Positions 54,184-64,000 of a DNA stretch of 64,000 bases are shown here, in pieces. The notes under the pieces were generated by a model. The model saw only the letters and a list, made by a program, of their open reading frames with translations, did not search any database and had not been told where the DNA came from. The position numbers were made by a program, and so were the translations under genes. Location of the stretch: contig JAPXFY010000026.1 in assembly GCA_030674185.1 (NCBI GenBank), positions 34,221,167 through 34,285,166 on the forward strand, written 5' to 3'. Source of the DNA: Monoplex corrugatus. Lineage: Eukaryota > Mollusca > Gastropoda > Littorinimorpha > Ranellidae. Numbering within the stretch: position 1 is the stretch's first letter; each line of letters starts with the position of its first letter.

Positions 54184-55100
54184 CAAGCAACACGATTCTG
54201 AGCGGGAGGATTTTGTCCCTCTCCTGTTATTTTGTAATCTTCATTTAGTGTGTCTTGGGCAATGTCGCATGGCGGAGCCCATCCCTCTCCATGCCAGACC
54301 ACAGCCGACGTCCTCCATCTAGGTGGTTCGCCTTGGTCTTGAACACATAGCCGTTGAGTTCCTTGCGGAACTTCGTCCGCCTTGGCCGGTAACCTGCATC
54401 GTGGAGGTTATTCGCCCAGTGATGCAGTGTTAACATCACCCCCTCACATGGTTTGGCACGCCTGCTGAGGCGAGGTCCCGGGGTGTGGCGCTTGGAGCCA
54501 GCACGTGAGAGATTTAGAGGATGGACGAGGACCAGTGATGCCCGTCCACCCTACCAGGTAGAGTGCAGCAGCCAGACATCAAAGGTACTACCTCTATCCA
54601 GAGCCCCCTACACCCCATCTCGTACATAGATCATATAACCAATAAAGAAGTGAAAACCCGAATCGAAAACGCCATCGGGCCGTATGAAGACCTCCTGACC
54701 TCAGTGAAAAGACGCAAACTGAGGTGGTACGGGCACGTCACACGATCATCTGGACTGGCCAAGACCGTCTTGCAGGGAACAGTTCAGGGAGGGAGACGAA
54801 GAGGCAGACAGAGAAAAAGATGGGAAGACAATATCAGAGAGTGGACTGGCCTTGAATGGAATATTCTGCGGAAAGCTGAGGACCGTGAGGAGTGGAGGAA
54901 GTTGGTTGCAAAATCTTCAATGGTGCCCCAACGGTCAACCAGACTACGGGACTGATGATGATGATGATGTTATTTTGATCAAGTCTCTTTCCTCTAACTT
55001 GGCCCCCTTTGACAAGGATTGCACCTTCTGTCTAGTGTGGGCTGTGCACATTAACTGCAGAAAATGGTCAAAATCCTCCCGCTCAGAATCGTGTTGCTTG
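54184..55100. repeat. Perfect 32-bp inverted repeat flanking a LINE fragment
   Basis: 54184-54215 and 55069-55100 are exact reverse complements (core cgattctgagcgggaggatt). They bracket 853 bases that contain a GC-rich block (54245-54560) and the LINE fragment at 54563-54955. No target duplication was found outside them. Confidence 0.85.
54563..54955 (+). pseudogene. LINE reverse-transcriptase C-terminal fragment
   Basis: Open for about 110 codons up to TGA: YIDHITNKEVKTRIENAIG, then RRKLRWYGHVTRSSGLAKTV, then GRRRGRQRKRWEDNIREWTG. This is the standard end of non-LTR retrotransposon polymerases (LRWYGHVxR, then GxRRRGRxxKRWxDNIxEWTG). It is followed by (TGA)n and no poly-A. The frame is intact to its own stop, so this is the best preserved and probably youngest of the three LINE tails here. 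5' truncated. Confidence 0.85.
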
Positions 55101-55296
55101 CTTTGGAACGAATACTGCAAGGCAGACATCAGGCGTTCATTAATTTCTCAGTGGTTGAGAGAAGTTATAACAGCTGTTTAGGCAAGGCCTGAAACAGATC
55201 TGGCTTTCTTTAAAGGCTCCTCGAAATCAGAGCTTTGGCCTCTTCTTTGACTGTTTCAGCCTCAGCCAAGTCCTTGATGTGGCCTTCTGACGTTGT

Positions 55297-55512
55297 ATGA
55301 AATTGTTTGAGAAAGGGGCTACCAATGGAGAAAGTGAAGCAAGGGAGCGACCTGATTATGCTTCTTTTTATGAAGAGCAAGATGGGTCTGGAATTTTGAA
55401 TATGCTGGAGGCCTACAACAGAAGAAGCAGGCAAACCAGAGAGCAGAGTTACAATAATCAATGTCAGACAAGAGAAGTAGCTAGTTTAGATGTTGCTGTA
55501 GTTGAAAGATAA
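55297..55512 (+). other. Unassigned open frame, 71 codons
   Basis: Charged sequence (GATNGESEARERPDYASF, YEEQDGSGILNMLEAYNRRS) with plausible coding composition but no recognised family, no clear splice signals and no homologous neighbour. Could be part of the same mobile element as 54563. Kept only as a possibility. Confidence 0.2.
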
Positions 55513-55537
55513 TGGTGAATAAAATGTTGCATGTGCG

Positions 55538-55539
<2 letters not shown>

Positions 55540-55622
<83 letters not shown>
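55540..55622 (+). repeat. (CT)n microsatellite
   Basis: About 80 bases of nearly perfect CT. Confidence 0.97.
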
Positions 55623-55625
<3 letters not shown>

Positions 55626-56328
55626 GACTGATGGAGGGAGGAGAGAGTGGTGTGTGTGTGTGTGCAAATTATTGTGCACAGTCTGCAACAAAAGTGCCTG
55701 AGGTCTGAGCACTAGCAGAAAGCTGTCACTTGTCAGCCCAACTGATTATAACTCTTATGTACTCAAGTTTGTGTTGGCCTTTCATTGAGACACTGAATAT
55801 CCATTCAAGAAAAAAGATCAAATGCCAGAAACATAAACTAGCAAAAGAAAAAAAAAGCAATCAAATGACAGAAATCATAAATAAGGAGAAGAAAAAAGAT
55901 CAAATGACAGAAATATAACTGGCATATTTTACACATTTATGAGAGTCCTGCCACATACAATTATACAAACACACTCAGAAGTACCATACCTATGTAAGCA
56001 TATACTTCAGAAAGGTGGACCCCCTTCCCACAAGGTGGTGGTGCTAAAGCATGCAGCGCAGTGCAAGATAGCCTTTCCCCTTCCTTTTACGCTCGATGTG
56101 CAAAAGGTAGCCAGTGGCTTTTTCATTTTCATGCTTGCCCATTCATGATTTCCAGAACTGCATTCAATCATCAGAGTGAAAATTCAGTTGCCAATGCAAG
56201 TGATTTTCTCACATTGTAGAGGTCATTTGAGGATTTATATGTTGGAGGCATTGGTTAGACGTTCTCCACAAAGACCAGAAGAAAAGGCAAAGAAAAATGA
56301 TAACACCTGTTTGAAATTTCTTTTGCAG

Positions 56329-56489
56329 ATCCTTCTGTACATGCATGGACATTGATAGGGATTGAAGGAGAACGCTAACATACACCGACCAGTTGCTAAA
56401 CGCCTAACAATTATCTAGTGAACATGGCAGAGAGACCAGAGGACTTGAACTTGCCCAACGCCGTTGTGGGCAGGATCATCAAAGATGCA
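56329..56489 (+). CDS. POLE3: POLE3, first coding exon
   Basis: Acceptor 'tttcttttgcag' at 56328, 95 bases of leader, ATG at 56424, then [20 protein letters not shown] and DA; donor GTAAGT. The coding part is 56424-56489. It matches the start of the POLE3/CHRAC17 histone-fold protein nearly residue for residue. The upstream acceptor means that a leader exon lies further 5', fitting the donor at 51620. Confidence 0.95.
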
Positions 56490-59322
56490 GTAAGTCTATA
56501 TCAGTATATGATTATAACTAATATAAGGTATTTTTTTCATTCATCAGATGTCGTAATTTGATTTTACATTTTCATAACTGGTTTTCAAAGAGATGAAGAA
56601 GTTGAAATGATGCCATAAACTATACATCCACTGTCATGTTGATATGTATCTGTAAGTTGATAGTTTTCTAACTTAATTACTAAATAAATAGTTCAGTTAA
56701 CAAAACCATGTAGATCATGTGTATATATGATTATATCTGTATAACTCATCAGACTGCATGACAAACAAGCAAAAAGAATTCTTGTTTTTAATATGTTTCC
56801 CTTGTGCTGATGAAATATATGCAACAAAACAAACATTAAAATTAACAAACCTGTGCATTTTTTTTCCAGTTATAAGATATAGGAATAGGATAGCACAGAA
56901 CAAAAGTATTGACTCTCCCGTGACCATGATGGCCTAGATTTGTTTGTGTCTGTGCAACCTCTGCAACGTTTCTCTTCTGTTTTATGAAATATGTATTTAT
57001 AAACATAATGATAATAAATTCTGTAGAGCACAGAGATTATTATGGGTTACATCATTTTACATTATTCTGAATTGAATATGAAGTGCGAGTGATATAAGTC
57101 TCTGAAGGAACTTTGCTGAGAGGGATTCTAGCTATATTTTAAAATATGTTGCCAGTTACTGTTTGTGGAATATGCTAAATATGTAATAATCAAATAAATG
57201 GTAACTCAAAAGTTTTGTTTTTTTTAACCAAATCAGAATTCTGTGTAGAAATCTGTTGGCAAATAGGCAATAAAAAAATACAGCTTGTTTTGATTTGGGC
57301 ACAATTTGCCATACAAAGCTCCATCACATTATTTACAATGTCAAGTGCCAAAATATCCTTATGTTTCACTATTTGGCAACCATTTATGTAATATCAACTT
57401 TGTATTTGAAATAAAAATGGTAATGAAATTTCTGTATTTGAGTGCAACTTTGCACACTCCAAATTTGAATCTATTTTTCCAACAAATGACAGTTTTGGCT
57501 TTAGTCATTGCAAGCTTAACACTTAGTAAGGCCCTGCTGTGGGGCACTGCAATGCAGGAATTAAGGTAGCTTTTTGGACTGGGAGCTAGCTAGTTTGCTT
57601 TTAGCTTTTGCATAGTTAAGGGTTCCTCTTTTTTGTCATACTCATATTTTCCTCTTGAGACTTTATCTCTGCCTTCCAGATCATTCACCTGTGTTTGTTC
57701 CACTGCTTTTTGGTTCTAGGGAAGTGAGATATGTCACATTATGTGGAAGCAATTTTAGGTAATTTAGACCTGCTTGTATGTGTTTCAGTGTCCTTAGTTA
57801 AATCTGTATTCAGGTATGTTTTTTAAATCCCCTGTGCAGTAACTTGGACGGAGTGGTCAACACCAGGGGCATCATTCCTTAGAATATGTGCGCGAATGCA
57901 TTGATATGTGTACTTAATTTTCTTTTCCTTTTTCGTCCTGTTGAAGTATTGTGTATGTTTTGAAATGGCTGTAGCCATGATACGGCTGTATGCAGTCGGT
58001 TGGGCTTTAAACAAAAATAACAATAACAATAGATTCTCGCCTTATCTCCCCAAAGTATGACTACTTTTAAGGTAGAAGAAAGGCAGTGTATGCAAAAATC
58101 CACTCACTCTACTAGGTAGGTAGGTGGGTTTGTGTGAATTCATATGCTTAGATAGGAAGTGCTCGCAGGAGCAGTTGCCTGTGTAAGAAGGAGAATGATT
58201 ATTTTAAGGCATTCTTCACTTTAGATAAAAGATTACAGTCTAACTTTTTAATCATGCTGTTGAAATTTCCATAAATTATTTTTTTATTTTGTAAATTTCT
58301 GATGATTGTAACAGCTTCCCAGTCAGAAATTTGAACAGTGCTGAGCGATCAAAGGATGAAATTCATTAAGTCGAAAAGGAAACAAAGGAAATTTAATTTT
58401 ATCTTACATTAGTTCCAAGAAAAACATGTTTCTCTGCAAAAATAGCATTGCATGGATTCAGAGTTTTAGGGGCTGTCTGTGCAATTTTTTTTAATGCCTA
58501 TTTATTTGAAATATTCAAGCAAAGAAATTACTGTACTCTTAGGTGCAAGTTTGTTCTAAAGAAAAAAATGACGTCTACTTCATACAGCCTTGCTTACTAC
58601 TTGATTATAGTACATCCCTGAAAACGGCAAGTATTTGATTCATCATGGCAAGCAGAAAAAGTATTTGGGGAATAGAAATATGACTATGATGAGTACACAG
58701 TTGCGGTAATCTGTCCGCGTATCACAATTGAGCTCAGGCCCTTTTGCAAGTTTTATGATCCAGTTATCCAGCTTTACCAGTAACTGGTAAACAGTGTCCT
58801 TGCACCTTCTGCCATGAAACCATGTGTCTTTGCAAGGAAGCATTTGAAAGCTATATGTAGCCCTTTGGTGGCCTGTTCTTGTTTTTCTCCCCATACCATT
58901 CAGTCAGTCCATGTCAATAAAATCTCATAGCAGCATTTTGTATTGAGTGGCTGGGTGTGTGTTCTGGTTGGAAATTTTTCAACCTTGCTAGTAAAAATTT
59001 TGAAGCATCAGCCAAAGGCTAGTTGGTAATACTACAACTTTCAGGGCTGTAGTATATGGCTACATACATATCTCCTGCCAGAAAATCTTGGAAATGAAAA
59101 ATTTTGTGTGTGTGTGTGTTTTGGATTATTTTAATTTTGTTTGTTTTTAACTATGTTTTTCACAGATAGATGGTATTCTGTATTATTCAACAAGAAAGGT
59201 ATCTTTGTTGAAATGTATGCATGTTACTCTTTTCAGATACCTGAAGGAGTGAATGTGTCCAAAGAAGCTCGTCTGGCTATATCCAAAGCTGCTAGTGTTT
59301 TTGTGCTGTATGCCACATCATG
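56424..59322 (+). CDS. POLE3: DNA polymerase epsilon subunit 3, N-terminal part
   Basis: POLE3 pairs with POLE4 through a histone fold. It belongs to the leading-strand DNA polymerase epsilon and, with CHRAC15, to the CHRAC chromatin-remodelling complex. Coding exons 56424-56489 and 59237-59322 join in phase 0 and give 50 residues, covering helix 1 and most of the long helix 2 ([14 protein letters not shown]). The family continues with a Cys or Ala-AsnAsn segment, helix 3 and an acidic tail, about 90-100 more residues. I could not find those exons before 64000. They are therefore beyond the window, over 4.6 kb away, or the copy is incomplete. Confidence 0.88.
57705..58035 (+). mobile_element. 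Interspersed repeat family R1, copy 5 (5' truncated)
   Basis: 'ttctagggaagtgagatatg', 'ggagtggtcaacaccagggg' and the tail 'gcagtcggttgggctttaaa' + 'caaaaataacaataac'. In the POLE3 intron. Confidence 0.72.
58040..59236. other. POLE3 intron, no gene seen
   Basis: AT-rich; no repeat or coding signal beyond a short GT run near 59107. Confidence 0.6.
59237..59322 (+). CDS. POLE3: POLE3, second coding exon
   Basis: 86 bases. Acceptor 'tactcttttcag', donor GTAAAT. Encodes [20 protein letters not shown] and VFVLYATS plus two bases (TG) of a Cys or Trp codon, as at this point in the vertebrate protein. Confidence 0.95.
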
Positions 59323-59522
59323 GTAAATACCATACTCAAGATTAAACAGTATAACTTTTAATAAGTGTAACTAAGTATGCTGTAGAACAAGGCTGGTGCT
59401 GATATATCTAGCTTTGTTATACAGTCTTATATTCCAGAGAAAGTACATTTTATACAGAAGTGTTAGATGTACAGTATACTGATAGTTTAAGTCATTTTAC
59501 TGTAAGTTTGACAAGTATTAGT

Positions 59523-60034
59523 CAGGGCTTAAAACGTTCCGTATCTGGGCGGAATTCCGCGATTTCGGTTTGTCAAAAAAAAAAAAAAAAAAAGAAAGAA
59601 AGAAAAGAAAAAGGAGCTAGGCATCCGTGATTGGCTTGCAAGCGTTCATAGCAACGGCGCGCAAGTTATGGCCCCTGATTTTTCTTGGAAGAAGTTTCCG
59701 GTCGGACTTCTTGGAAAAAACAAAATGGCGGAGCGCACAGACATTGTAAGGGTCAGACTTTTGACGACTCTTTAATTAAATCACTCAAGTTAAAGGGTGA
59801 GTGTTCATTTTATTGTTGTTTTTAACCCAATCTCCTCTTTTCCCAAATATATCTTCCTGTAATAATTATGTGTTTACAGCAATTTTTATGCACTAAATAT
59901 CTCTTGAAATTATGTCCAGAAAGCGCAAAATGGCATAGATTTACACTTGGTTTTTAAAAAAAATTTCACAGGGAGCATGACCCCGGACCCCCCTAGTTTC
60001 AGTGGGTTTTTTCCTCCTACTGTTTTAAGCCCTG
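59523..60034. mobile_element. TIR DNA element, 512 bp (hAT-like)
   Basis: Perfect 13-base inverted ends CAGGGCTTAAAAC (59523-59535) and GTTTTAAGCCCTG (60022-60034), flanked on both sides by ATTAGT (59517-59522, 60035-60040). The CAGGG terminus suggests hAT, although hAT duplications are normally 8 bases. Inside, 'acaaaatggcggagcgcac' carries an ATG followed by a donor-like 'gtaagg', and near the right end is 'gcatgaccccggacccccct'. No transposase remains. Confidence 0.75.
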
Positions 60035-60589
60035 ATTAGTTCTCATATCAATTATGACATTAGTTTTTATTTTAATGGATCTTGTCATACTAGTAGTGTT
60101 TACACAGTTTTCTTGCCAACTTATCCATTCTTCTCTGCTGTTTGAATATTTGCTAGATATGGCAAAATTGTACTATATGGCTTTTTCATTTTTTTTTTTT
60201 TAGATAGTTACTAATGACACAGATGACATACAAAGATACGTTGTAACACACACATGTACATGTACATACACACAACTAATTCTGGTAGTAATAAAATCAA
60301 CTTCAGAAAACAAAGGAAGCTCAGATTCAGGGGAATATAAGTTATTATACTGTACATACACACACTACCCAAGGAGACCATCCTAAGTCGGGCACAAAAA
60401 ATCTGTTGCAAGAAAATAGTATACAGCACGATAGGTTCATGTAAACCATATGGTTTTGTGTTGTATCAAAAAAGTATTCCTTGAAGTTTGAAAGTCATGC
60501 CTGCCTTAATTCAAATGTCACAGGCAGCGGGTCAGACAAATTCTACACTTAATGAAATGTTCTTCACCTGTTTTTGGAGCTTGAGGACT

Positions 60590-60912
60590 TTCTGAGGACT
60601 GAGCTGTGAAGGACATAACTGAGGACTTTGCTGTGAAGGACATAACTGAGGACTTAGCTGTGAAGGGCATAACTGAGGACTTTGCTGTGAAGGGCATAAC
60701 TGAAACTTAGCTTTGAAGGACATAACTGAGGACTTAGCTTTGAAGGACATAACAGAACTTAGCTTTGAAGGACATAACTGAGAACTTAGCAATGAAGGAC
60801 ATAACCGAAGACTTAGCAATGAAGGGCATAACTGAGAACTTAGCTTTGAAGGACATAACTGAGGACTTAGCTTTGAAGACATAACTGAGGACTTAGCTGT
60901 GAAGGACATGAT
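60590..60912. repeat. 27-bp minisatellite, ~12 copies
   Basis: Unit 'aactgaggacttagctgtga' + 'aggacat'. Because 27 is divisible by three, all frames stay open and one gives a false repetitive protein (SPQLCPS repeats) on the minus strand. Variants alternate 'gctgtgaag' and 'gctttgaag'. Confidence 0.93.
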
Positions 60913-61267
60913 TACTGACAGACTGTTGTTCCTGCCAGCATCTCCTTTTTTTTTCAAGTATACATATTATCTTCTTCAAAGGTTTCTGTTTCATTTGTGA
61001 GACTAGACAGTTATTGCTGTTAATTTGAGTAAAAGTTCATTTTTGTTTGCTTGTCTGTGTCTTTTTATCTTGTTTGTTCTTAACTTTGTATGTGGGGGAC
61101 AATCCTACTTCCCTTTGTCGGGGATACAAATAATGCCTGTATTTATTTTGTTAAATTTGGGAGAGGTACCTTGAAATCTAAACATTAATTTTTTCTCTCT
61201 TCTTTCTTCCCCTTTTTTCCCATTGAGTGGTCTTCCTTGGAGTGCCCATCTGGAATATAGGTCTATC

Positions 61268-61460
61268 CCAGAGCGGCATGGTAGTCAAATGGGTAAGACA
61301 TCAGACTTCAGTTTGAAGGTTTATGGTTCAATCCTGCCTTGATATCTCCTGTCTGGTGGGCAAAGGGTGGAAATGCAGACATCCCAAGGATGCTTTTGTA
61401 CGGAGATCTGAAGCAAGAATGTAGCGAAAATGTTCATAACCCATAGATCATGTTCAGCGC
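61268..61460 (+). mobile_element. tRNA-derived SINE
   Basis: 'ggcatggtagtcaaatgggt' as A-box region and GGTTCAATCC (61325-61334) as B box, followed by a body with 'ggtggaaatgcagacatccc'. Interrupted on the right by the small element at 61467. Confidence 0.6.
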
Positions 61461-61466
61461 TCAAAG

Positions 61467-61642
61467 CAGCGGTGCAACTTTTTCCGTTTGACGACGGAAT
61501 CCGTTTTTTCAAAAGAGTCAGAAACGGAAAATCCATTTTTTGAAAAAGTTTCAGGGTATGGCCCCCAGACCCTACATCCGGGGCACTGCTGGCCCCTGGA
61601 CCCCTTTCAGTTTTTTATATTTTTTTCTTAGTTGCACCCTTG
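61467..61642. mobile_element. Small TIR element, 176 bp (hAT-like)
   Basis: Ends CAGCGGTGCAACT and, reversed, CAAGGGTGCAACT (11 of 13 equal). The interior contains 'cagggtatggcccccagacc' and 'ggcccctggacccctttcag', related to the motif at 59980 and 28165. No clear target duplication. Confidence 0.55.
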
Positions 61643-61649
61643 TAATTGC

Positions 61650-63430
61650 ACTGTGTTGCATTCGCTTCATGGGCCCAAGCATGGTTTCCAGTAATTATCT
61701 ATTTTGACTCATTCTCTTATTAACGTCTTTCAGTAGTTTCATATGATATATAATGGGCTCTTTGTCATGGACAAAGCTGATGGTGTCTCTCAAAACCATA
61801 TTCTTCTTCCTGTAGCACTAGTGGAAGTCATTGCAAGGTGCATACTTTTGGATGAAATTTGAGATTTTCTGAGTTCCTCTCACGTAAATATTGATGATTC
61901 ACCCTGAGATAGATTCTGTTTTCAGTATGCTTTTTGTATGTAAATGAGCAGGGTGGATCCAGTTCCATGTGCGATCTGAGATAATTATTGTCTCCAAGTT
62001 GTGAGGACATAGTCTGCATGGATCTGTTTTCCCTCTGTTCCTTAATTTTTGCAGTTTGAGATTCCCATCACAGATATTCCCTACCTTTTCATGTAGCCTT
62101 ACTTCAGATTCTTTTCTTTAATTCCGTAAACATTCCAAACACTTGTCCTTTCTTGCTTTTTGCCGTTCTTGCTCTTTTCCTTCTTGATTCATCTGTTTCT
62201 TTCTTGTTGACCTTTTCCAGTCCATTTTTTTATCTTAATCCATTCATTTCTTTCTTTTTTCCCTCCCCTTTAGCAATTATATAAGCCGCTAATGATACCT
62301 GCATGCAAGACCCATCATAGATCTCCACCAGTCCCATTGGCCAGATTATGCTTGTTTTCCATCTCCCAAGACGAAGAGTGGTTAGACGTCAGATATATAT
62401 ATGTGCACGTCTACAATACTGGAACAAGACCTGGGACATGAGGGTGAAAAATTAAAAGTAATAAAAAAATCAAGCAAAACACATTTTTGAAGAGTTCAGA
62501 CATACCTTTAATAAACAGGAAAAAAGTAAACAGAGTTCATTTAAAGACTTCACTAAAAATCAGTAAAATGTAGACCAAGTGACCGGCGTGATGTGCATTA
62601 CATGGTTTCCATTTGGTACTGCTTTTTTAGATAAAATAACCAGGCTTCATGGAAAGGATGATGCCATCAATACAGACACCTAAGGTCATGTGTCCAGTAT
62701 TAAACTTGAACAGAAAAACTTAACCATGTCCTGTATATAAACTTATGTATAGGTGGAGACCGTAACCCACGCAACATTGCAGCTTGACAATTTTTCACTG
62801 ACAATGGTAGAGCTGTAATATGGAGGTATCTTGATTTATCTTAGACAACATATTAAAAGCTTTCTTTCTATGACAATGATGAGCATTTGGGCATAGCCAT
62901 ATTTATGTAACTGGGAAATGTTGCGTGCATTACGTGGAATCCAAATGGGAAACCATTCTTGTATTCCATCGAGCAACATCAGAATAAATCACTGTTTTTA
63001 CATTTAGGTACTCTAGATGCATTAGATTGTTTTCAACATTGTTAAGTTTTGTTTGCAGGACTTTACAATATGCTGTATGCAATGACTTTGCTGGATTTTG
63101 AGCAATTTATTCAAATTGACTGGATTTTATAATTTCTTGCATTTCAGCGAATATTGAATTTTATTTGTTAGATGTTACACAGTGAATGCACTAATTCAGC
63201 TGATTCATCCTTTCACTAATTCATTCTTTGAATTGGTCCATTCTCAGATTGCTGGAAGTCATAAGGGGGGGGGGGACTACTTCATCAGTTCATGCTGAGA
63301 TTCCATTTTTGGTGACATTTTCACAACTTGAGCTGTAAAGTCACTGCATTGGTGTAGCTTTTAAACAGTAAAAATATAGTGCCCGCGTTGGTTAATGGTC
63401 AGTGGCTGCAGGATACTCAGGTTGTCACTG
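61650..63430. other. No gene seen; probable 3' UTR of a minus-strand gene at the right
   Basis: AT-rich. TTTATT (AATAAA on the minus strand) occurs near 63160 and 63105, suitable for polyadenylation of the transcript ending at 63436. Confidence 0.4.
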
Positions 63431-63435
63431 GCCAC

Positions 63436-63528
63436 TTAAGCAATGTCATCAATATCTGGAAAGCTGAAGTGTCCACTTCTGTCTCGCACAAATTTCACCA
63501 GCGTCTCACCACCTTCTGACTTCAGAAC
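63436..63528 (-). CDS. Last exon of an unidentified minus-strand gene
   Basis: Acceptor 'gcgatttccag' on the minus strand, then VLKSEGGETLVKFVRDRSGH, FSFPDIDDIA and TAA at 63436. 30 residues in phase 0, with high codon quality compared with the flanks. I do not recognise the family. The body of the gene must lie right of the window, so it is nested in, or convergent with, POLE3. A (TG)n tract stands where the pyrimidine tract of the acceptor should be. Confidence 0.55.
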   Translation of the reverse strand, partial: VLKSEGGETLVKFVRDRSGHFSFPDIDDIA

Positions 63529-63538
63529 CTGGAAATCG

Positions 63539-63563
63539 CACACACACACACACACACACACAC
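63539..63563 (+). repeat. (CA)n microsatellite next to a splice acceptor
   Basis: Short CA run. On the minus strand it reads (TG)n, ending about 11 bases before the exon at 63528. Confidence 0.95.
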
Positions 63564-64000
63564 AGAGCTCTGAATAATTGCTTTGATTATTGTATAATGT
63601 GGAAAAGGTGAACTAAAAGTTTCAACATTAAAAAGTGTAAGCGACATTGTATTGATCAGATCTTATGCCTATGTACATTTTCGAAACCTACACCAGGTTA
63701 ATTTTTTTTAACTTATTGTCTTATTGGACAAAATTATGACCATGGTACTGCATTCAAAACATTTCCTTACCAGTCCATTGTAGAATAATGACTAGCAACA
63801 ATAATACTAATATTAATTTCTGTAATGATAATAGTAATGATAATAACAAGACAAGGAGTGAGAGTGGTTAATCTGTAGCGCACAAACAAGAAGTATAATC
63901 CAATCCGTTGTTTTAACAAGTAATCTTTTAATAACACTGAAAAGTAAGGCATAAAAAGCACAATGTAGATCTGTATGCTGTGCCAGTTTCAGATAAGTCC

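Noticed and set aside
60532..60957. A 141-residue repetitive Cys/Pro/Ser protein on the minus strand
   Set aside because: The 27-bp repeat keeps every frame open. There are no splice or start signals and no conserved domain.

Overview
This is a stretch of animal nuclear genome, AT-rich and intron-rich. Two genes are recognisable from conserved protein sequence: casein kinase 2 regulatory subunit beta (CSNK2B) and the histone-fold subunit POLE3 of DNA polymerase epsilon. Large introns, tRNA-derived SINEs, many piggyBac-type TTAA elements, LINE reverse-transcriptase tails and abundant CA/GA microsatellites suggest a marine invertebrate, most likely a mollusc. That placement is inferred, not proven.

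Layout. (1) 1-20039, plus strand: the 3' half of a coiled-coil protein gene that starts left of the window. Seven exons (949, 2922, 5042, 9525, 15254, 17825, 19904) join in consistent phase except for one frameshift inside the fifth. Its introns hold a minisatellite split by a SINE, nested piggyBac-like remnants, and a 46-bp satellite of about 46 units with a 598-bp higher-order period. (2) 20040-27613: convergent intergenic and 3'-UTR sequence with LINE tails and TTAA miniature elements. (3) 27614-51272, minus strand: CSNK2B, complete in coding sequence. It carries two tandem, homologous, phase-identical versions of exon 4 (39294-39409 and 42923-43035), the layout of a mutually exclusive exon pair. 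An intron of this gene holds a full-length but frameshifted piggyBac element (30177-32801) with TTAA duplications, and another intron holds an unexplained CpG-rich promoter-like block (35430-36440). (4) 51272-51620: probable bidirectional promoter between CSNK2B and POLE3, inside a cluster of seven TAGGCCTA palindromes. (5) 51621-59322 and beyond, plus strand: POLE3, first two coding exons only. (6) 59323-64000: POLE3 intron or downstream sequence with TIR elements, a 27-bp minisatellite, a SINE, and a terminal exon of an unidentified minus-strand gene (63436-63528).

Strongest observations: the duplicated CSNK2B exon pair, the head-to-head CSNK2B/POLE3 arrangement with its TAGGCCTA cluster, the repeated colonisation by TTAA elements (one nested), and the higher-order 46-bp satellite. 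Exon borders were read by eye from splice signals, reading phase and, for CSNK2B and POLE3, from knowledge of the protein families. No alignment or transcript data were available.
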